From: Patiria pectinifera
Taxonomy: Eukaryota > Echinodermata > Asteroidea > Valvatida > Asterinidae
NCBI GenBank assembly: GCA_029964075.1
Contig: CM057141.1
Location: 12,834,001 to 12,898,000, forward strand
Direction: 5' to 3'
Length of the DNA: 64,000 bases
Under the pieces are notes generated by a model. That model did no database searches, was not told where the DNA came from, and was given only the letters and a program-made list of their open reading frames with translations. Position numbers and translations under genes: made by a program. This document shows, one piece after another, positions 11,801 to 25,606 of the stretch (its first letter is position 1; every line of letters begins with the position of its first letter).

Positions 11801-14800
11801 GCTTGTTGCATAGCGGATGAATAGGCCAACAAGCTGACAAATCGGCAAGGCTTCAGACTTGAAACTTTTGGAGTGAGCCCCAGACGTAGGTACATGATGC
11901 CCCAGTTTCGTTTTTGTGCAGTAAGTCCCATAGCAAGGGCTGTCAGCGCCAGCCGACATGGCTCTCATGTGTCGCGGTCTAAAGGTACCTTAACATGGAT
12001 GGATTTTGACAAACTATAGCTTGTTGCATAGCGGATGAATAGGCCAACAAGCTGACAAATCGGCAAGGCTTCAGACTTGAAACTTTTGGAGTGAGCCGCA
12101 GACGTAGGTACATGATGCCCCCAGTTTCGTTTTTGTGCAGTAAGTCCCATAGCAAGGGCTGTCAGCGCCAGCCGACATGGCTCTCATGTGTCGCGGTCTA
12201 AAGGTACCTTAACATGGATGGATTTTGACAAACTATAGCTTGTTGCATAGCGGATGAATAGGCCAACAAGCTGACAAATCGGCAAGGCTTCAGACTTGAA
12301 ACTTTGGAGTGAGCCCCAGACGTAGGTACATGATGCCCCAGTTTCGTTTTTGTGCAGTAAGTCCCATAGCAAGGGCTGTCAGCGCCAGCCGACATGGCTC
12401 TCATGTGTCGCGGTCTAAAGGTACCTTAACATGGATGGATTTTGACAAACTATAGCTTGTTGCATAGCGGATGAATAGGCCAACAAGCTGACAAATCGGC
12501 AAGGCTTCAGACTTGAAACCTTTGGAGTGAGCCCCAGACGTAGGTACATGATGCCCCCAGTTTCGTTTTTGTGCAGTAAGTCCCATAGCAAGGGCTGTCA
12601 GCGCCAGCCGACATGGCTCTCATGTGTCGCGGTCTAAAGGTACCTTAACATGGATGGATTTTGACAAACTATAGCTTGTTGCATAGCGGATGAATAGGCC
12701 AACAAGCTGACAAATCGGCAAGGCTTCAGACTTGAAACTTTGGAGTGAGCCCCAGACGTAGGTACATGATGCCCCCAGTTTCGTTTTTGTGCAGTAAGTC
12801 CCATAGCAAGGGCTGTCAGCGCCAGCCGACATGGCTCTCATGTGTCGCGGTCTAAAGGTACCTTAACATGGATGGATTTTGACAAACTATAGCTTGTTGC
12901 ATAGCGGATGAATAGGCCAACAAGCTGACAAATCGGCAAGGCTTCAGACTTGAAACCTTTGGAGTGAGCCCCAGATGTAGGTACATGATGCCCCCAGTTT
13001 CGTTTTTGTGCAGTAAGTCCCATAGCAAGGGCTGTCAGCGCCTGCCGACATGGCTCTCATGTGTCGCGGTCTAAAGGTACCTTAACATGGATGGATTTTG
13101 ACAAACTATAGCTTGTTGCATAGCGGATGAATAGGCCAACAAGCTGACAAATCGGCAAGGCTTCAGACTTGAAACTTTTGGAGTGAGCCCCAGACGTAGG
13201 TACATGATGCCCCCAGTTTCGTTTTTGTGCAGTAAGTCCCATAGCAAGGGCTGTCAGCGCCAGCCGACATGGCTCTCATGTGTCGCGGTCTAAAGGTACC
13301 TTAACATGGATGGATTTTGACAAACTATAGCTTGTTGCATAGCGGATGATTAGGCCAACAAGCTGACAAATCGGCAAGGCTTCAGACTTGAAACCTTTGG
13401 AGTGAGCCCCAGATGTAGGTACATGATGCCCCCAGTTTCGTTTTTGTGCAGTAAGTCCCATAGCAAGGGCTGTCAGCGCCAGCCGACATGGCTCTCATGT
13501 GTCGCGGTCTAAAGGTACCTTAACATAGATGGATTTTGACAAACTATAGCTTGTTGCATAGCGGATGAATAGGCCAACAAGCTGACAAATCGGCAAGGCT
13601 TCAGACTTGAAACTTTTGGAGTGAGCCGCAGACGTAGGTACATGATGTCCCCAGTTTCGTTTTTGTGCAGTAAGTCCCATAGCAAGGGCTGTCAGCGCCA
13701 GCCGACATGGCTCTCATGTGTCGCGGTCTAAAGGTACCTTAACATGGATGGATTTTGACAAACTATAGCTTGTTGCATAGCGGATGAATAGGCCAACAAG
13801 CTGACAAATCGGCAAGGCTTCAGACTTGAAACTTTTGGAGTGAGCCCCAGACGTAGGTACATGATGCCCCAGTTTCGTTTTTGTGCAGTAAGTCCCATAG
13901 CAAGGGCTGTCAGCGCCAGCCGACATGGCTCTCATGTGTCGCGGTCTAAAGGTACCTTAACATAGATGGATTTTGACAAACTATAGCTTGTTGCATAGCG
14001 GATGAATAGGCCAACAAGCTGACAAATCGGCAAGGCTTCAGACTTGAAACTTTTGGAGTGAGCCCCAGACGTAGGTACATGATGCCCCCAGTTTCGTTTT
14101 TGTGCAGTAAGTCCCATAGCAAGGGCTGTCAGCGCCAGCCGACATGGCTCTCATGTGTCGCGGTCTAAAGGTACCTTAACATGGATGGATTTTGACAAAC
14201 TATAGCTTGTTGCATAGCGGATGAATAGGCCAACAAGCTGACAAATCGGCAAGGCTTCAGACTTGAAACTTTTGGAGTGAGCCCCAGACGTAGGTACATG
14301 ATGCCCCCAGTTTCGTTTTTGTGCAGTAAGTCCCATAGCAAGGGCTGTCAGCGCCAGCCGACATGGCTCTCATGTGTCGCGGTCTAAAGGTACCTTAACA
14401 TGGATGGATTTTGACAAACTATAGCTTGTTGCATAGCGGATGAATAGGCCAACAAGCTGACAAATCGGCAAGGCTTCAGACTTGAAACTTTTGGAGTGAG
14501 CCCCAGACGTAGGTACATGATGCCCCCAGTTTCGTTTTTGTGCAGTAAGTCCCATAGCAAGGGCTGTCAGCGCCAGCCGACATGGCTCTCATGTGTCGCG
14601 GTCTAAAGGTACCTTAACATGGATGGATTTTGACAAACTATAGCTTGTTGCATAGCGGATGAATAGGCCAACAAGCTGACAAATCGGCAAGGCTTCAGAC
14701 TTGAAACTTTTGGAGTGAGCCCCAGACGTAGGTACATGATGCCCCAGTTTCGTTTTTGTGCAGTAAGTCCCATAGCAAGGGCTGTCAGCGCCAGCCGACA

Positions 14801-17800
14801 TGGCTCTCATGTGTCGCGGTCTAAAGGTACCTTAACATGGATGGATTTTGACAAACTATAGCTTGTTGCATAGCGGATGAATAGGCCAACAAGCTGACAA
14901 ATCGGCAAGGCTTCAGACTTGAAACTTTTGGAGTGAGCCGCAGACGTAGGTACATGATGCCCCCAGTTTCGTTTTTGTGCAGTAAGTCCCATAGCAAGGG
15001 CTGTCAGCGCCAGCCGACATGGCTCTCATGTGTCGCGGTCTAAAGGTACCTTAACATGGATGGATTTTGACAAACTATAGCTTGTTGCATAGCGGATGAA
15101 TAGGCCAACAAGCTGACAAATCGGCAAGGCTTCAGACTTGAAACTTTTGGAGTGAGCCCCAGACGTAGGTACATGATGCCCCCAGTTTCGTTTTTGTGCA
15201 GTAAGTCCCATAGCAAGGGCTGTCAGCGCCAGCCGACATGGCTCTCATGTGTCGCGGTCTAAAGGTACCTTAACATGGATGGATTTTGACAAACTATAGC
15301 TTGTTGCATAGCGGATGAATAGGCCAACAAGCTGACAAATCGGCAAGGCTTCAGACTTGAAACCTTTGGAGTGAGCCCCAGACGTAGGTACATGATGCCC
15401 CCAGTTTCGTTTTTGTGCAGTAAGTCCCATAGCAAGGGCTGTCAGCGCCAGCCGACATGGCTCTCATGTGTCGCGGTCTAAAGGTACCTTAACATGGATG
15501 GATTTTGACAAACTATAGCTTGTTGCATAGCGGATGAATAGGCCAACAAGCTGACAAATCGGCAAGGCTTCAGACTTGAAACTTTTGGAGTGAGCCCCAG
15601 ACGTAGGTACATGATGCCCCCAGTTTCGTTTTTGTGCAGTAAGTCCCATAGCAAGTGCTGTCAGCGCCAGCCGACATGGCTCTCATGTGTCGCTGTCTAA
15701 AGGTACCTTAACATGGATGGATTTTGACAAACTATAGCTTGTTGCATTGCGGATGAATAGGCAAACAAGCTGACAAATCGGCAAGGCTTCAGACTCTAAA
15801 CCTTTGGAGTGAGCCGCAGACGTATGTACATGATGCCCCCCAGTCTCGTTTTTGTGCAGTAAGTCCCATAGCAAGGGCTGTCAGCGCCAGCCGACATGGC
15901 TCTCATGTGTCGCGGTCTAAAGGTAGCTTAACATGGATGGATTTTGACAAACTATAGCTTGTTGCATAGCGGATGAATAGGCCAACAAGCTGACAAATCG
16001 GCAAGGCTTCAGACTTGAAACTTTTGGAGTGAGCCCCAGACGTAGGTACATGATGCCCCCAGTTTCGTTTTTGTGCAGTAAGTCCCATAGCAAGGGCTGT
16101 CAGCGCCAGCCGACATGGCTCTCATGTGTCGCGGTCTAAAGGTACCTTAACATGGATGGATTTTGACAAACTATAGCTTGTTGCATAGCGGATGAATAGG
16201 CCAACAAGCTGACAAATCGGCAAGGCTTCAGACTTGAAACTTTGGAGTGAGCCCCAGACGTAGGTACATGATGCCCCCAGTTTCGTTTTTGTGCAGTAAG
16301 TCCCATAGCAAGGGCTGTCAGCGCCAGCCGACATGGCTCTCATGTGTCGCGGTCTAAAGGTACCTTAACATGGATGGATTTTGACAAACTATAGCTTGTT
16401 GCATAGCGGATGAATAGGCCAACAAGCTGACAAATCGGCAAGGCTTCAGACTTGAAACTTTGGAGTGAGCCTCAGACGTAGGTACATGATGCCCCCAGTT
16501 TCGTTTTTGTGCAGTAAGTCCCATAGCAAGGGCTGTCAGCGCCAGCCGACATGGCTCTCATGTGTCGCGGTCTAAAGGTACCTTAACATGGATGGATTTT
16601 GACAAACTATAGCTTGTTGCATAGCGGATGAATAGGCCAACAAGCTGACAAATCGGCAAGGCTTCAGACTTGAAACTTTTGGAGTGAGCCCCAGACGTAG
16701 GTACATGATGCCCCCAGTTTCGTTTTTGTGCAGTAAGTCCCATAGCAAGGGCTGTCAGCGCCAGCCGACATGGCTCTCATGTGTCGCGGTCTAAAGGTAC
16801 CTTAACATGGATGGATTTTGACAAACTATAGCTTGTTGCATAGCGGATGAATAGGCCAACAAGCTGACAAATCGGCAAGGCTTCAGACTTGAAACTTTTG
16901 GAGTGAGCCCCAGACGTAGGTACATGATGCCCCCAGTTTCGTTTTTGTGCAGTAAGTCCCATAGCAAGGGCTGTCAGCGCCAGCCGACATGGCTCTCATG
17001 TGTCGCGGTCTAAAGGTACCTTAACATGGATGGATTTTGACAAACTATAGCTTGTTGCATAGCGGATGAATAGGCCAACAAGCTGACAAATCGGCAAGGC
17101 TTCAGACTTGAAACTTTTGGAGTGAGCCCCAGACGTAGGTACATGATGCCCCCAGTTTCGTTTTTGTGCAGTAAGTCCCATAGCAAGGGCTGTCAGCGCC
17201 AGCCGACATGGCTCTCATGTGTCGCGGTCTAAAGGTACCTTAACATGGATGGATTTTGACAAACTATAGCTTGTTGCATAGCGGATGAATAGGCCAACAA
17301 GCTGACAAATCGGCAAGGCTTCAGACTTGAAACTTTTGGAGTGAGCCTCAGACGTAGGTACATGATGCCCCAGTTTCGTTTTTGTGCAGTAAGTCCCATA
17401 GCAAGGGCTGTCAGCGCCAGCCGACATGGCTCTCATGTGTCGCGGTCTAAAGGTACCTTAACATGGATGGATTTTGACAAACTATAGCTTGTTGCATAGC
17501 GGATGAATAGGCCAACAAGCTGACAAATCGGCAAGGCTTCAGACTTGAAACCTTTGGAGTGAGCCCCAGACGTAGGTACATGATGCCCCCGTTTCGTTTT
17601 TGTGCAGTAAGTCCCATAGCAAGGGCTGTCAGCGCCAGCCGACATGGCTCTCATGTGTCGCGGTCTAAAGGTACCTTAACATGGATGGATTTTGACAAAC
17701 TATAGCTTGTTGCATAGCGGATGAATAGGCCAACAAGCTGACAAATCGGCAAGGCTTCAGACTTGAAACTTTTGGAGTGAGCCCCAGACGCAGGTACATG

Positions 17801-20700
17801 ATGCCCCCAGTTTCGTTTTTGTGCAGTAAGTCCCATAGCAAGGGCTGTCAGCGCCAGCCGACATGGCTCTCATGTGTCGCGGTCTAAAGGTACCTTAACA
17901 TGGATGGATTTTGACAAACTATAGCTTGTTGCATAGCGGATGAATAGGCCAACAAGCTGACAAATCGGCAAGGCTTCAGACTTGAAACTTTTGGAGTGAG
18001 CCCCAGACGTAGGTACATGATGCCCCTAGTTTCGTTTTTGTGCAGTAAGTCCCATAGCAAGGGCTGTCAGCGCCAGCCGACATGGCTCTCATGTGTCGCG
18101 GTCTAAAGGTACCTTAACATGGATGGATTTTGACAAACTATAGCTTGTTGCATAGCGGATGAATAGGCCAACAAGCTGACAAATCGGCAAGGCTTCAGAC
18201 TTGAAACTTTTGGAGTGAGCCGCAGACGTAGGTACATGATGCCCCCAGTTTCGTTTTTGTGCAGTAAGTCCCATAGCAAGGGCTGTCAGCGCCAGCCGAC
18301 ATGGCTCTCATGTGTCGCGGTCTAAAGGTACCTTAACATGGATGGATTTTGACAAACTATAGCTTGTTGCATAGCGGATGAATAGGCCAACAAGCTGACA
18401 AATCGGCAAGGCTTCAGACTTGAAACTTTTGGAGTGAGCCCCAGACGTAGGTACATGATGCCCCAGTTTCGTTTTTGTGCAGTAAGTCCCATAGCAAGGG
18501 CTGTCAGCGCCAGCCGACATGGCTCTCATGTGTCGCGGTCTAAAGGTACCTTAACATGGATGGATTTTGACAAACTATAGCTTGTTGCATAGCGGATGAA
18601 TAGGCCAACAAGCTGACAAATCGGCAAGGCTTCAGACTTGAAACTTTTGGAGTGAGCCCCAGACGCAGGTACATGATGCCCCCAGTTTCGTTTTTGTGCA
18701 GTAAGTCCCATAGCAAGGGCTGTCAGCGCCAGCCGACATGGCTCTCATGTGTCGCGGTCTAAAGGTACCTTAACATGGATGGATTTTGACAAACTATAGC
18801 TTGTTGCATAGCGGATGAATAGGCCAACAAGCTGACAAATCGGCAAGGCTTCAGACTTGAAACTTTTGGAGTGAGCCGCAGACGTAGGTACATGATGCCC
18901 CAGTTTCGTTTTTGTGCAGTAAGTCCCATAGCAAGGGCTGTCAGCGCCAGCCGACATGGCTCTCATGTGTCGCGGTCTAAAGGTACCTTAACATGGATGG
19001 ATTTTGACAAACTATAGCTTGTTGCATAGCGGATGAATAGGCCAACAAGCTGACAAATCGGCAAGGCTTCAGACTTGAAACTTTTGGAGTGAGCCGCAGA
19101 CGTAGGTACATGATGCCCCAGTTTCGTTTTTGTGCAGTAAGTCCCATAGCAAGGGCTGTCAGCGCCAGCCGACATGGCTCTCATGTGTCGCGGTCTAAAG
19201 GTACCTTAACATTGATGGATTTTGACAAACTATAGCTTGTTGCATAGCGGATGAATAGGCCAACAAGCTGACAAATCGGCAAGGCTTCAGACTTGAAACT
19301 TTTGGAGTGAGCCGCAGACGTAGGTACATGATGTCCCCAGTTTCGTTTTTGTGCAGTAAGTCCCATAGCAAGGGCTGTCAGCGCCAGCCGACATGGCTCT
19401 CATGTGTCGCGGTCTAAAGGTACCTTAACATGGATGGATTTTGACAAACTATAGCTTGTTGCATAGCGGATGAATAGGCCAACAAGCTGACAAATCGGCA
19501 AGGCTTCAGACTTGAAACTTTTGGAGTGAGCTTCAGACGTAGGTACATGATGCCCCCAGTTTCGTTTTTGTGCAGTAAGTCCCATAGCAAGGGCTGTCAG
19601 CGCCAGCCGACATGGCTCTCATGTGTCGCGGTCTAAAGGTACCTTAACATGGATGGATTTTGACAAACTATAGCTTGTTGCATAGCGGATGATTAGGCCA
19701 ACAAGCTGACAAATCGGCAAGGCTTCAGACTTGAAACCTTTGGAGTGAGCTTCAGATGTAGGTACATGATGCCCGAGTTTCGTTTTTGTGCAGTAAGTCC
19801 CATAGCAAGGGCTGTCAGCGCCTGCCGACATGGCTCTCATGTGTCGCGGTCTAAAGGTACCTTAACATGGATGGATTTTGACAAACTATAGCTTGTTGCA
19901 TAGCGGATGAATAGGCCAACAAGCTGACAAATCGGCAAGGCTTCAGACTTGAAACTTTTGGAGTGAGCTTCAGACGTAGGTACATGATGCCCCCAGTTTC
20001 GTTTTTGTGCAGTAAGTCCCATAGCAAGGGCTGTCAGCGCCAGCCGACATGGCTCTCATGTGTCGCGGTCTAAAGGTACCTTAACATGGATGGATTTTGA
20101 CAAACTATAGCTTGTTGCATAGCGGATGATTAGGCCAACAAGCTGACAAATCGGCAAGGCTTCAGACTTGAAACCTTTGGAGTGAGCTTCAGATGTAGGT
20201 ACATGATGCCCCCAGTTTCGTTTTTGTGCAGTAAGTCCCATAGCAAGGGCTGTCAGCGCCAGCCGACATGGCTCTCATGTGTCGCGGTCTAAAGGTACCT
20301 TAACATAGATGGATTTTGATAAACTATAGCTTGTTGCATAGCGGATGAAAAGGCCAACAAGCTGACAAATCGGCAAGGCTTCAGACTTGAAACTTTTGGA
20401 GTGAGCCGCAGACGTAGGTACATGATGCCCCCAGTTTCGTTTTTGTGCAGTAAGTCCCATAGCAAGGGCTGTCAGCGCCAGCCGACATGGCTCTCATGTG
20501 TCGCGGTCTAAAGGTACCTTAACATGGATGGATTTTGACAAACTATAGCTTGTTGCATAGCGGATGAATAGGCCAACAAGCTGACAAATCGGCAAGGCTT
20601 CAGACTTGAAACTTTTGGAGTGAGCTGCAGACGTAGGTACATGATGCCCCCAGTTTCGTTCTTGTGCAGTAAGTCCCATAGCAAGGACCGTCAGCGCCAG
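2875..20700 (-). repeat. 219-bp satellite array, homogeneous core
   Basis: About 81 monomers, inverted relative to the left arm and nearly identical, differing mostly at a handful of recurring positions: ccc/cgc/ttc in the gagtgagc segment, cttttgg/cctttgg, gatgaat/gatgatt, acatgg/acatag, gccagcc/gcctgcc, and 4 versus 5 C after gatg. A linked set (cctttgg, gatgtag, often gatgatt and a neighbouring gcctgcc) marks a second subfamily scattered through the block (for example 7154, 9561, 9999, 13276, 19619, 20056). A few aberrant monomers stand out (about 4500-4750, 7680-7790, 15650-15900). Each monomer contains a 9-bp inverted repeat, AGCTTGTTG/CAACAAGCT. Confidence 0.97.
19400..20270 (-). repeat. 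Dimeric higher-order repeat (about 437 bp) within the satellite
   Basis: Four consecutive monomers alternate between two variants that all share gagtgagcttcag. The units starting near 19400 and 19837 have cttttgg and gatgaat. Those near 19619 and 20056 have cctttgg and gatgatt. The alternation gives a two-monomer period, a small recent tandem duplication. Confidence 0.75.
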
Positions 20701-23700
20701 CCGACATGGCTCTCATATGTCGCGGTCTAAAGGTACCTTAACATAGATGTATTTTGATAAAGTATAGCTTGTTGCATAGCGGATGAATAGGCCAACAAGC
20801 TGACAAATCGGCAAGGCTTCAGACTTGAAACTTTTGGAGTGAGCCCCAGACGCAGGTAGATGATGCCCCCAGTGTCGTTTTTGTGCAGTAAGTCCCATAG
20901 CAAGGGCTGTCAGCGCCAGCCGACATGGCTCTCATGTGTCGCGGTCTAAAGGTAGCTTAACATGGATGGATTTTGACAAACTATAGCTTGTTGCATAGCG
21001 GATGAATAGGCCAACAAGCTGACAAATCGGCAAGGCTTCAGACTTGAAACTTTTGGAGTGAGCCGCAGACGTAGGTACATGATGCCCCCAGTTTCGTTTT
21101 TGTGCAGTAAGTCCCATAGCAAGGGCTGTCAGCGCCAGCCGACATGGCTCTCATGTGTCGCGGTCTAAAGGTACCTTAACATGGATGGATTTTGACAAAC
21201 TATAACTTGTTGCATAGCGGATGAATAGGCCAACAAGCTGACAAATCGGCAAGGCTTCAGACTTGAAACTTCTGGAGTGAGCCCCAGACGTAGGTACATG
21301 ATGCCCCCAGTTTCGTTTTTGTGCAGTAAGTCCCATAGCAAGGGCTGTCAGCGCCAGCCGACATTGCTCTCATGTGTCGCGGTCTAAAGGTACCTTAACA
21401 TGGATGGATTTTGACAAACTATAGCTTGTTGCATAGCGGATGAATAGACCAACAAGCTGACAAATCGGCAAGGCTTCAGACTTGAAACTTTTGGAGTGAG
21501 CCCCAGACGTAGGTACATGATGCCCCCAGTTTCGTTTTTGTGCAGTAAGTCCCATAGCAAGGGCTGTTCGCGCCTGCCGACATTGCTCTCATGTGTCGCG
21601 GTCTAAGGCACCTTAACATGGATGGATTTTGACAAACTTTAGCTTGTTGCATAGCGGATGAATAGGCCAAATAACTGACAAATCGGCAAGGCTTCAGACT
21701 TGAAACTTTTGGAGTGAGCCGCAGATGTAGGTACATGATGCCCCCAGTTTCGTTTTTGTGCAGTAAGTCCCATAGCAAGGGCTGTCAGCGCCAGCCGACA
21801 TGGCTCTCATGTGTCGCGGTCTAAAGGTACCTTAACATGGATTGATTTTGACAAACTATAGCTTGTTGCATAGCGGATGAATAGGCCAACAAGCTGACAA
21901 ATCGGCAAGGCTTCAGACTTGAAACTGTTGGAGTGAGCCCCAGACGTAGGTACATGATGCCCCTAGTTTCGTTTTTATGCAGTAGGTCCCATAGCAAGGG
22001 CTGTCAACGCCAGCCGACATGGCTCTCATGTGTCGCAGTCTAAAGGTACCTTAACATGGTTGGATTTTAATAAACTATAACTTGTTGCATAGCGGATGAA
22101 TAGGCCAACAAGCTGACAAATCGGCAAGGCTTCAGACTTGAAACTTCTGGAGTGAGCCTCAGACGCAGGTACATGATGCCCCCAGTGTCGTTTTTGTGCA
22201 GTAAGTCCCATAACAAGGGCTGTCAGCGCCAGCCGACATGGCTCTCATGTGTCGCGGTCTAAAGGTAGCTTAACATAAATGAATTTTGACAAACTATAGC
22301 TTGTTGCATAGCGGATGAATAGGCCAACAAGCTGACAAATCGTCAAGGTTTCAGACCTGAAACCTTTGGAGTGAGCCCCAGACGTAGGTACATGATGCCC
22401 CCAGTTTCGTTTTTGTGCAGTAAGTCCCATAGCAAGGGCTGTCAGCGCCAGCCGACATGGCTCTCATGTGTCGCGGTCTAAAGGTACCTTAACATGGATG
22501 GATTTTGACAAACTATAACTTGTTACTTAGCAAAGGAATAGACCAACAAGCTGACAAATTGGCAAGGCTTCAGACTTGAAACTTTTGGAGTGAGCCTCAG
22601 ACGCAGGTACATGATGCCCCCAGTGTCGTTTTTGTGCAGTAAGTCCCAGAGCAAGGGCTGTCCGCGCCAGCCGACATTGCTCTCATGTGTCGCGGTCTAA
22701 AGGTACCTTAACATGGATCGATTTTGACAAACTATAACTTGTTGCATAGCGGATGAATAGTCCAACAAGCTGACAAATCGGTAAGGCTTCAGACTTGAAA
22801 CTTGTGGAGTGAGCCCCAGACGTAGGTACATGATGCCCCTAGTTTCGTTTTTGTGCAGTAAGTCCCATAGCAAGGACTGTCAGCGCCAGCCGACATGGCT
22901 CTCATGAGTCGCGGTCTAAATGTAGCTTAACCTGGATGGATTTACACAAACTATAGCTTGTTGCATAGCGGATGAATAGGCCAACAAGCTGACAAATCGG
23001 CAAGGCTTCAGACTTGAAACTTTTGGAGTGAGCCGCAGCCGTAGGAACATGATGCCCCCAGTTTCGTTTTTGTGCAGTAAGTCCCATAGCAAGGGCTGTC
23101 AACGCCAGCCGACATGGCTCTCATGTGTCGCGGTCTAAAGGTACCTTAACATGGATGGATTTTGACAAACTATAGCTTGTTGCATAGCGGATGAATAGGC
23201 CAACAAGCTGACAAATCGGCAAGGCTTCAGACTTGAAACTTCTGGAGTGAGCCCCAGACGTAGGTACATGATGCCCCCAGTTTCGTTTTTGTGCAGTAAG
23301 TCCCATAGCAAGGGCTGTCAGCGCCAGCCGACACGGCTCTCATGTGTCGCGGTCTAAAGGTACCTTAACATGGATGGATTTTGACAAACTATAGCTTGTT
23401 GCATAGCGGATGAATAGGCCAACAAGCCGACAAATCGGCAAGGCTTCAGACTTGAAACTTTTGGAGTGAGCCCCAGACGCATGTACATGATGCCCCCAGT
23501 TTTGTTTTTGTGCAGTAAGTCCCATAGCAAGGGCTGTCCGCGCCAGCCGACATGGCTCTCATGTGTCGCGGTCTAAAGGTAGCTTAACATGGATGGATTT
23601 TGACAAACTATAGCTTGTTGCATAACGCATGAATAGGCCAAGAAGCTGACAAATCGGCAAGCCTTCAGACTTGAAACTTTTGGAGTGAGCCGCAGACGTA

Positions 23701-25051
23701 GGAACATGATGCCCCCAGTTTCGTTTTTGTGCAGTAAGTCCCATAGCAAGGGCTGTCAGCGCCAGCCGACATGGCTCTCATGTGTCGCGGTCTAAAGGTA
23801 CCTTAACATGGATGGATTTTGACAAACTATAACTTGTTGCATAGCGGATGAATAAGCCAACAAGCTGACAAATCGGCAAGGCTTCAGACCTGAAACTTCT
23901 GGAGTGAGCCCTAGACGTAGGTACATGATGCCCCCAGTGTCATTTTTGTGCAGTAAGTCCCATAACAAGGGCTGTCAGCGCCAGCCGACATGGCTCTCAT
24001 GTGTCGCGGTCTAAAGGTAGCTTAACATAAATGAATTTTGACAAACTATAACTTGTTGCATAGCGGATGAATAGGCCAACAAGCTGACAAATCGTCAAGG
24101 TTTCAGACCTGAAACCTTTTGAGTGAGCCCCAGACGTAGGTACATGATGCCCCCAGTTTCGTTTTTGTGCAGTAAGTCCAATAGCAAGGGCTGTCAGCGC
24201 CAGCCGACATGGCTCTCATGTGTCGCGGTCTAAAGGTACCTTAACATGGATGGATTTTGACAAACTATAGCTTGTTGCATAGCGGATGAATAGGCCAAGA
24301 AGCTGACAAATTGGCAAGGCTTCAGACTTGAAACTTTTCGAGTGAGCCGCAGACGCAGGTACATGATGCCCCCAGTGTCGTTTTTGTGCAGTAAGTCCCA
24401 TTGCAAGGGCTGTCCGCGCCAGCTGACATTGCTCTCATGTGTCGCGGTATAAAGGTACCTTAACATGGATCGATTTTGACAAATTATAGCTTGTTGCATA
24501 GCGAATGAATACGCCAACAAGCTGACAAATCGGTAAGGCTTCAAACTTAAAAAACTTTTGGAGTGAGCCCCAGACGTAGGTACATGATGCCCCTAGTTTC
24601 GTTTTTGTGCAGTAAGTCCCATAGCAAGGGCTGTCAGCGCCGGCCGACATGGCTCTCATGAGTCGCGGTCTAAAGGTAGCTTAACCTGGATGGATTTACA
24701 CAAACTATAGCTTGTTGCATAGCGGATGAATAGGCCAACAAGGTGACAAATCGGCAAGGCTTCAGACTTGAAACTTTTGGAGTGAGCCTCAGACGTAGGT
24801 ACACGATGCCCCCAGTTTCGTTTTTGTGCAGTAAGTCCCATAGCAAGGGCTGTCAGTGCCAGCCGACATGGCTCTCATGTGTCGCAGTCTAAAGGTACCT
24901 TAACATGGATGGATTGTGACAAACTATAGCTTGTTAAATAGCGGATGAATAGTCCAACAAGCTGACAAATCGGTAAGGCTTCAGACTGGAAACTTTTGGA
25001 GTGAGCCCCACACGTACGTACTTGATGCTCCCAGTTTCGTTTTTGTGCAGT
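20701..25051 (-). repeat. 219-bp satellite array, diverged zone left of the LINE
   Basis: About 20 monomers in the same orientation as the core but with many more private substitutions and small indels (for example aacttgttgc, cataaatgaattt, cctggatggatttacac). The transition from uniform to diverged monomers occurs near 20.5-20.7 kb. The last monomer stops at gtgcagt, where the retrotransposon begins. Confidence 0.95.
22020..24860 (-). repeat. Eight-monomer higher-order duplication (offset about 1753 bp)
   Basis: Rare variants recur at a fixed offset of about eight monomers: cataaatgaattttgac with tcgtcaaggtttcagacc (near 22277-22350 and 24028-24105), atggatcgattttgac near 22715 and 24467, and cctggatggatttacac near 22930 and 24685. 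About 1.08 kb (22,020-23,100) is therefore copied at 23,775-24,855. Confidence 0.85.
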
Positions 25052-25052
25052 C

Positions 25053-25448
25053 AGTGCTTTTGACGAGTGGGAATCGACCAACTCCATCCAAAATGCCTGG
25101 AAACTGGTAAAACAGCTCTCTGGTAAACGTCCAAACACCGTTTTCATTTAAGGTGATGATCGACTTGCCTCTTGGAAATCCCATTTTGAGAAGCTTCTCA
25201 ACTCTGATAATGCCTCCAATGACCCAGTCTCCATTGATCCCGTCTTTGATCCAAACCCTAACATCCCAACTGGCAAATTCTCCCAAGCCGAGGTCAACAT
25301 AGCCATTAAACAAATGAAGCTTGGCAAGGCTCCTGGTTTGGACAACATACCTATTGAAGTTTGGAGGCTTCCTAAACTCAAGAAATATCTCACAAGGTTC
25401 TGCAATGCAACCCTTGAAGGTAACCGCCCTCCAGAATGGGGCTTGTCC
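25053..25448 (+). pseudogene. LINE ORF2 fragment upstream of the RT core
   Basis: Reading from 25,053 gives a linker typical of LINE polyproteins between endonuclease and reverse transcriptase: AWKLVKQLSGKRPN, then ASWKSHFEKLL, then FSQAEVNIAIKQMKLGKAPG, LDNIPIEVWR and, just before the break, PPEWGLS. The KxGKAPGxDxIPxE segment is reverse transcriptase region 1 of non-LTR elements. A TAA stop interrupts the frame at about 25,149-25,151. The frame is cut at PPEWGLS by the short insertion that follows. It is non-functional. Confidence 0.8.
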
Positions 25449-25606
25449 GGCAGTTGAGAAAATACATATTCATGTATTTTCATTTGTGCGTACTTTTCTT
25501 CCCTGCTGCTTTTGATGTTCATGTTTATTTGTTTATTTCTCTGCGCCTTGAGCATCTAATCAAGATGGATTTGGCGCATTATAAATGCTCTTTATTATTA
25601 TTATTA
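25449..25606 (+). mobile_element. Short tailed insertion inside the LINE (SINE or LINE 3' end)
   Basis: About 157 bp lie between PPEWGLS and IVPVSKKGDL, two peptides that are nearly adjacent in related elements. The insert is AT-rich, contains ctgcgccttgagcatct and ggcgcattataaatgctc, and ends in (ATT)n. A GCGC...TATAAATG block followed by (TTA)n is a common 3' end of SINEs and of L2/CR1-like LINEs. No A/B boxes are visible, so it is probably a 3'-end fragment. Exact boundaries are uncertain by a few bases. Confidence 0.6.
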
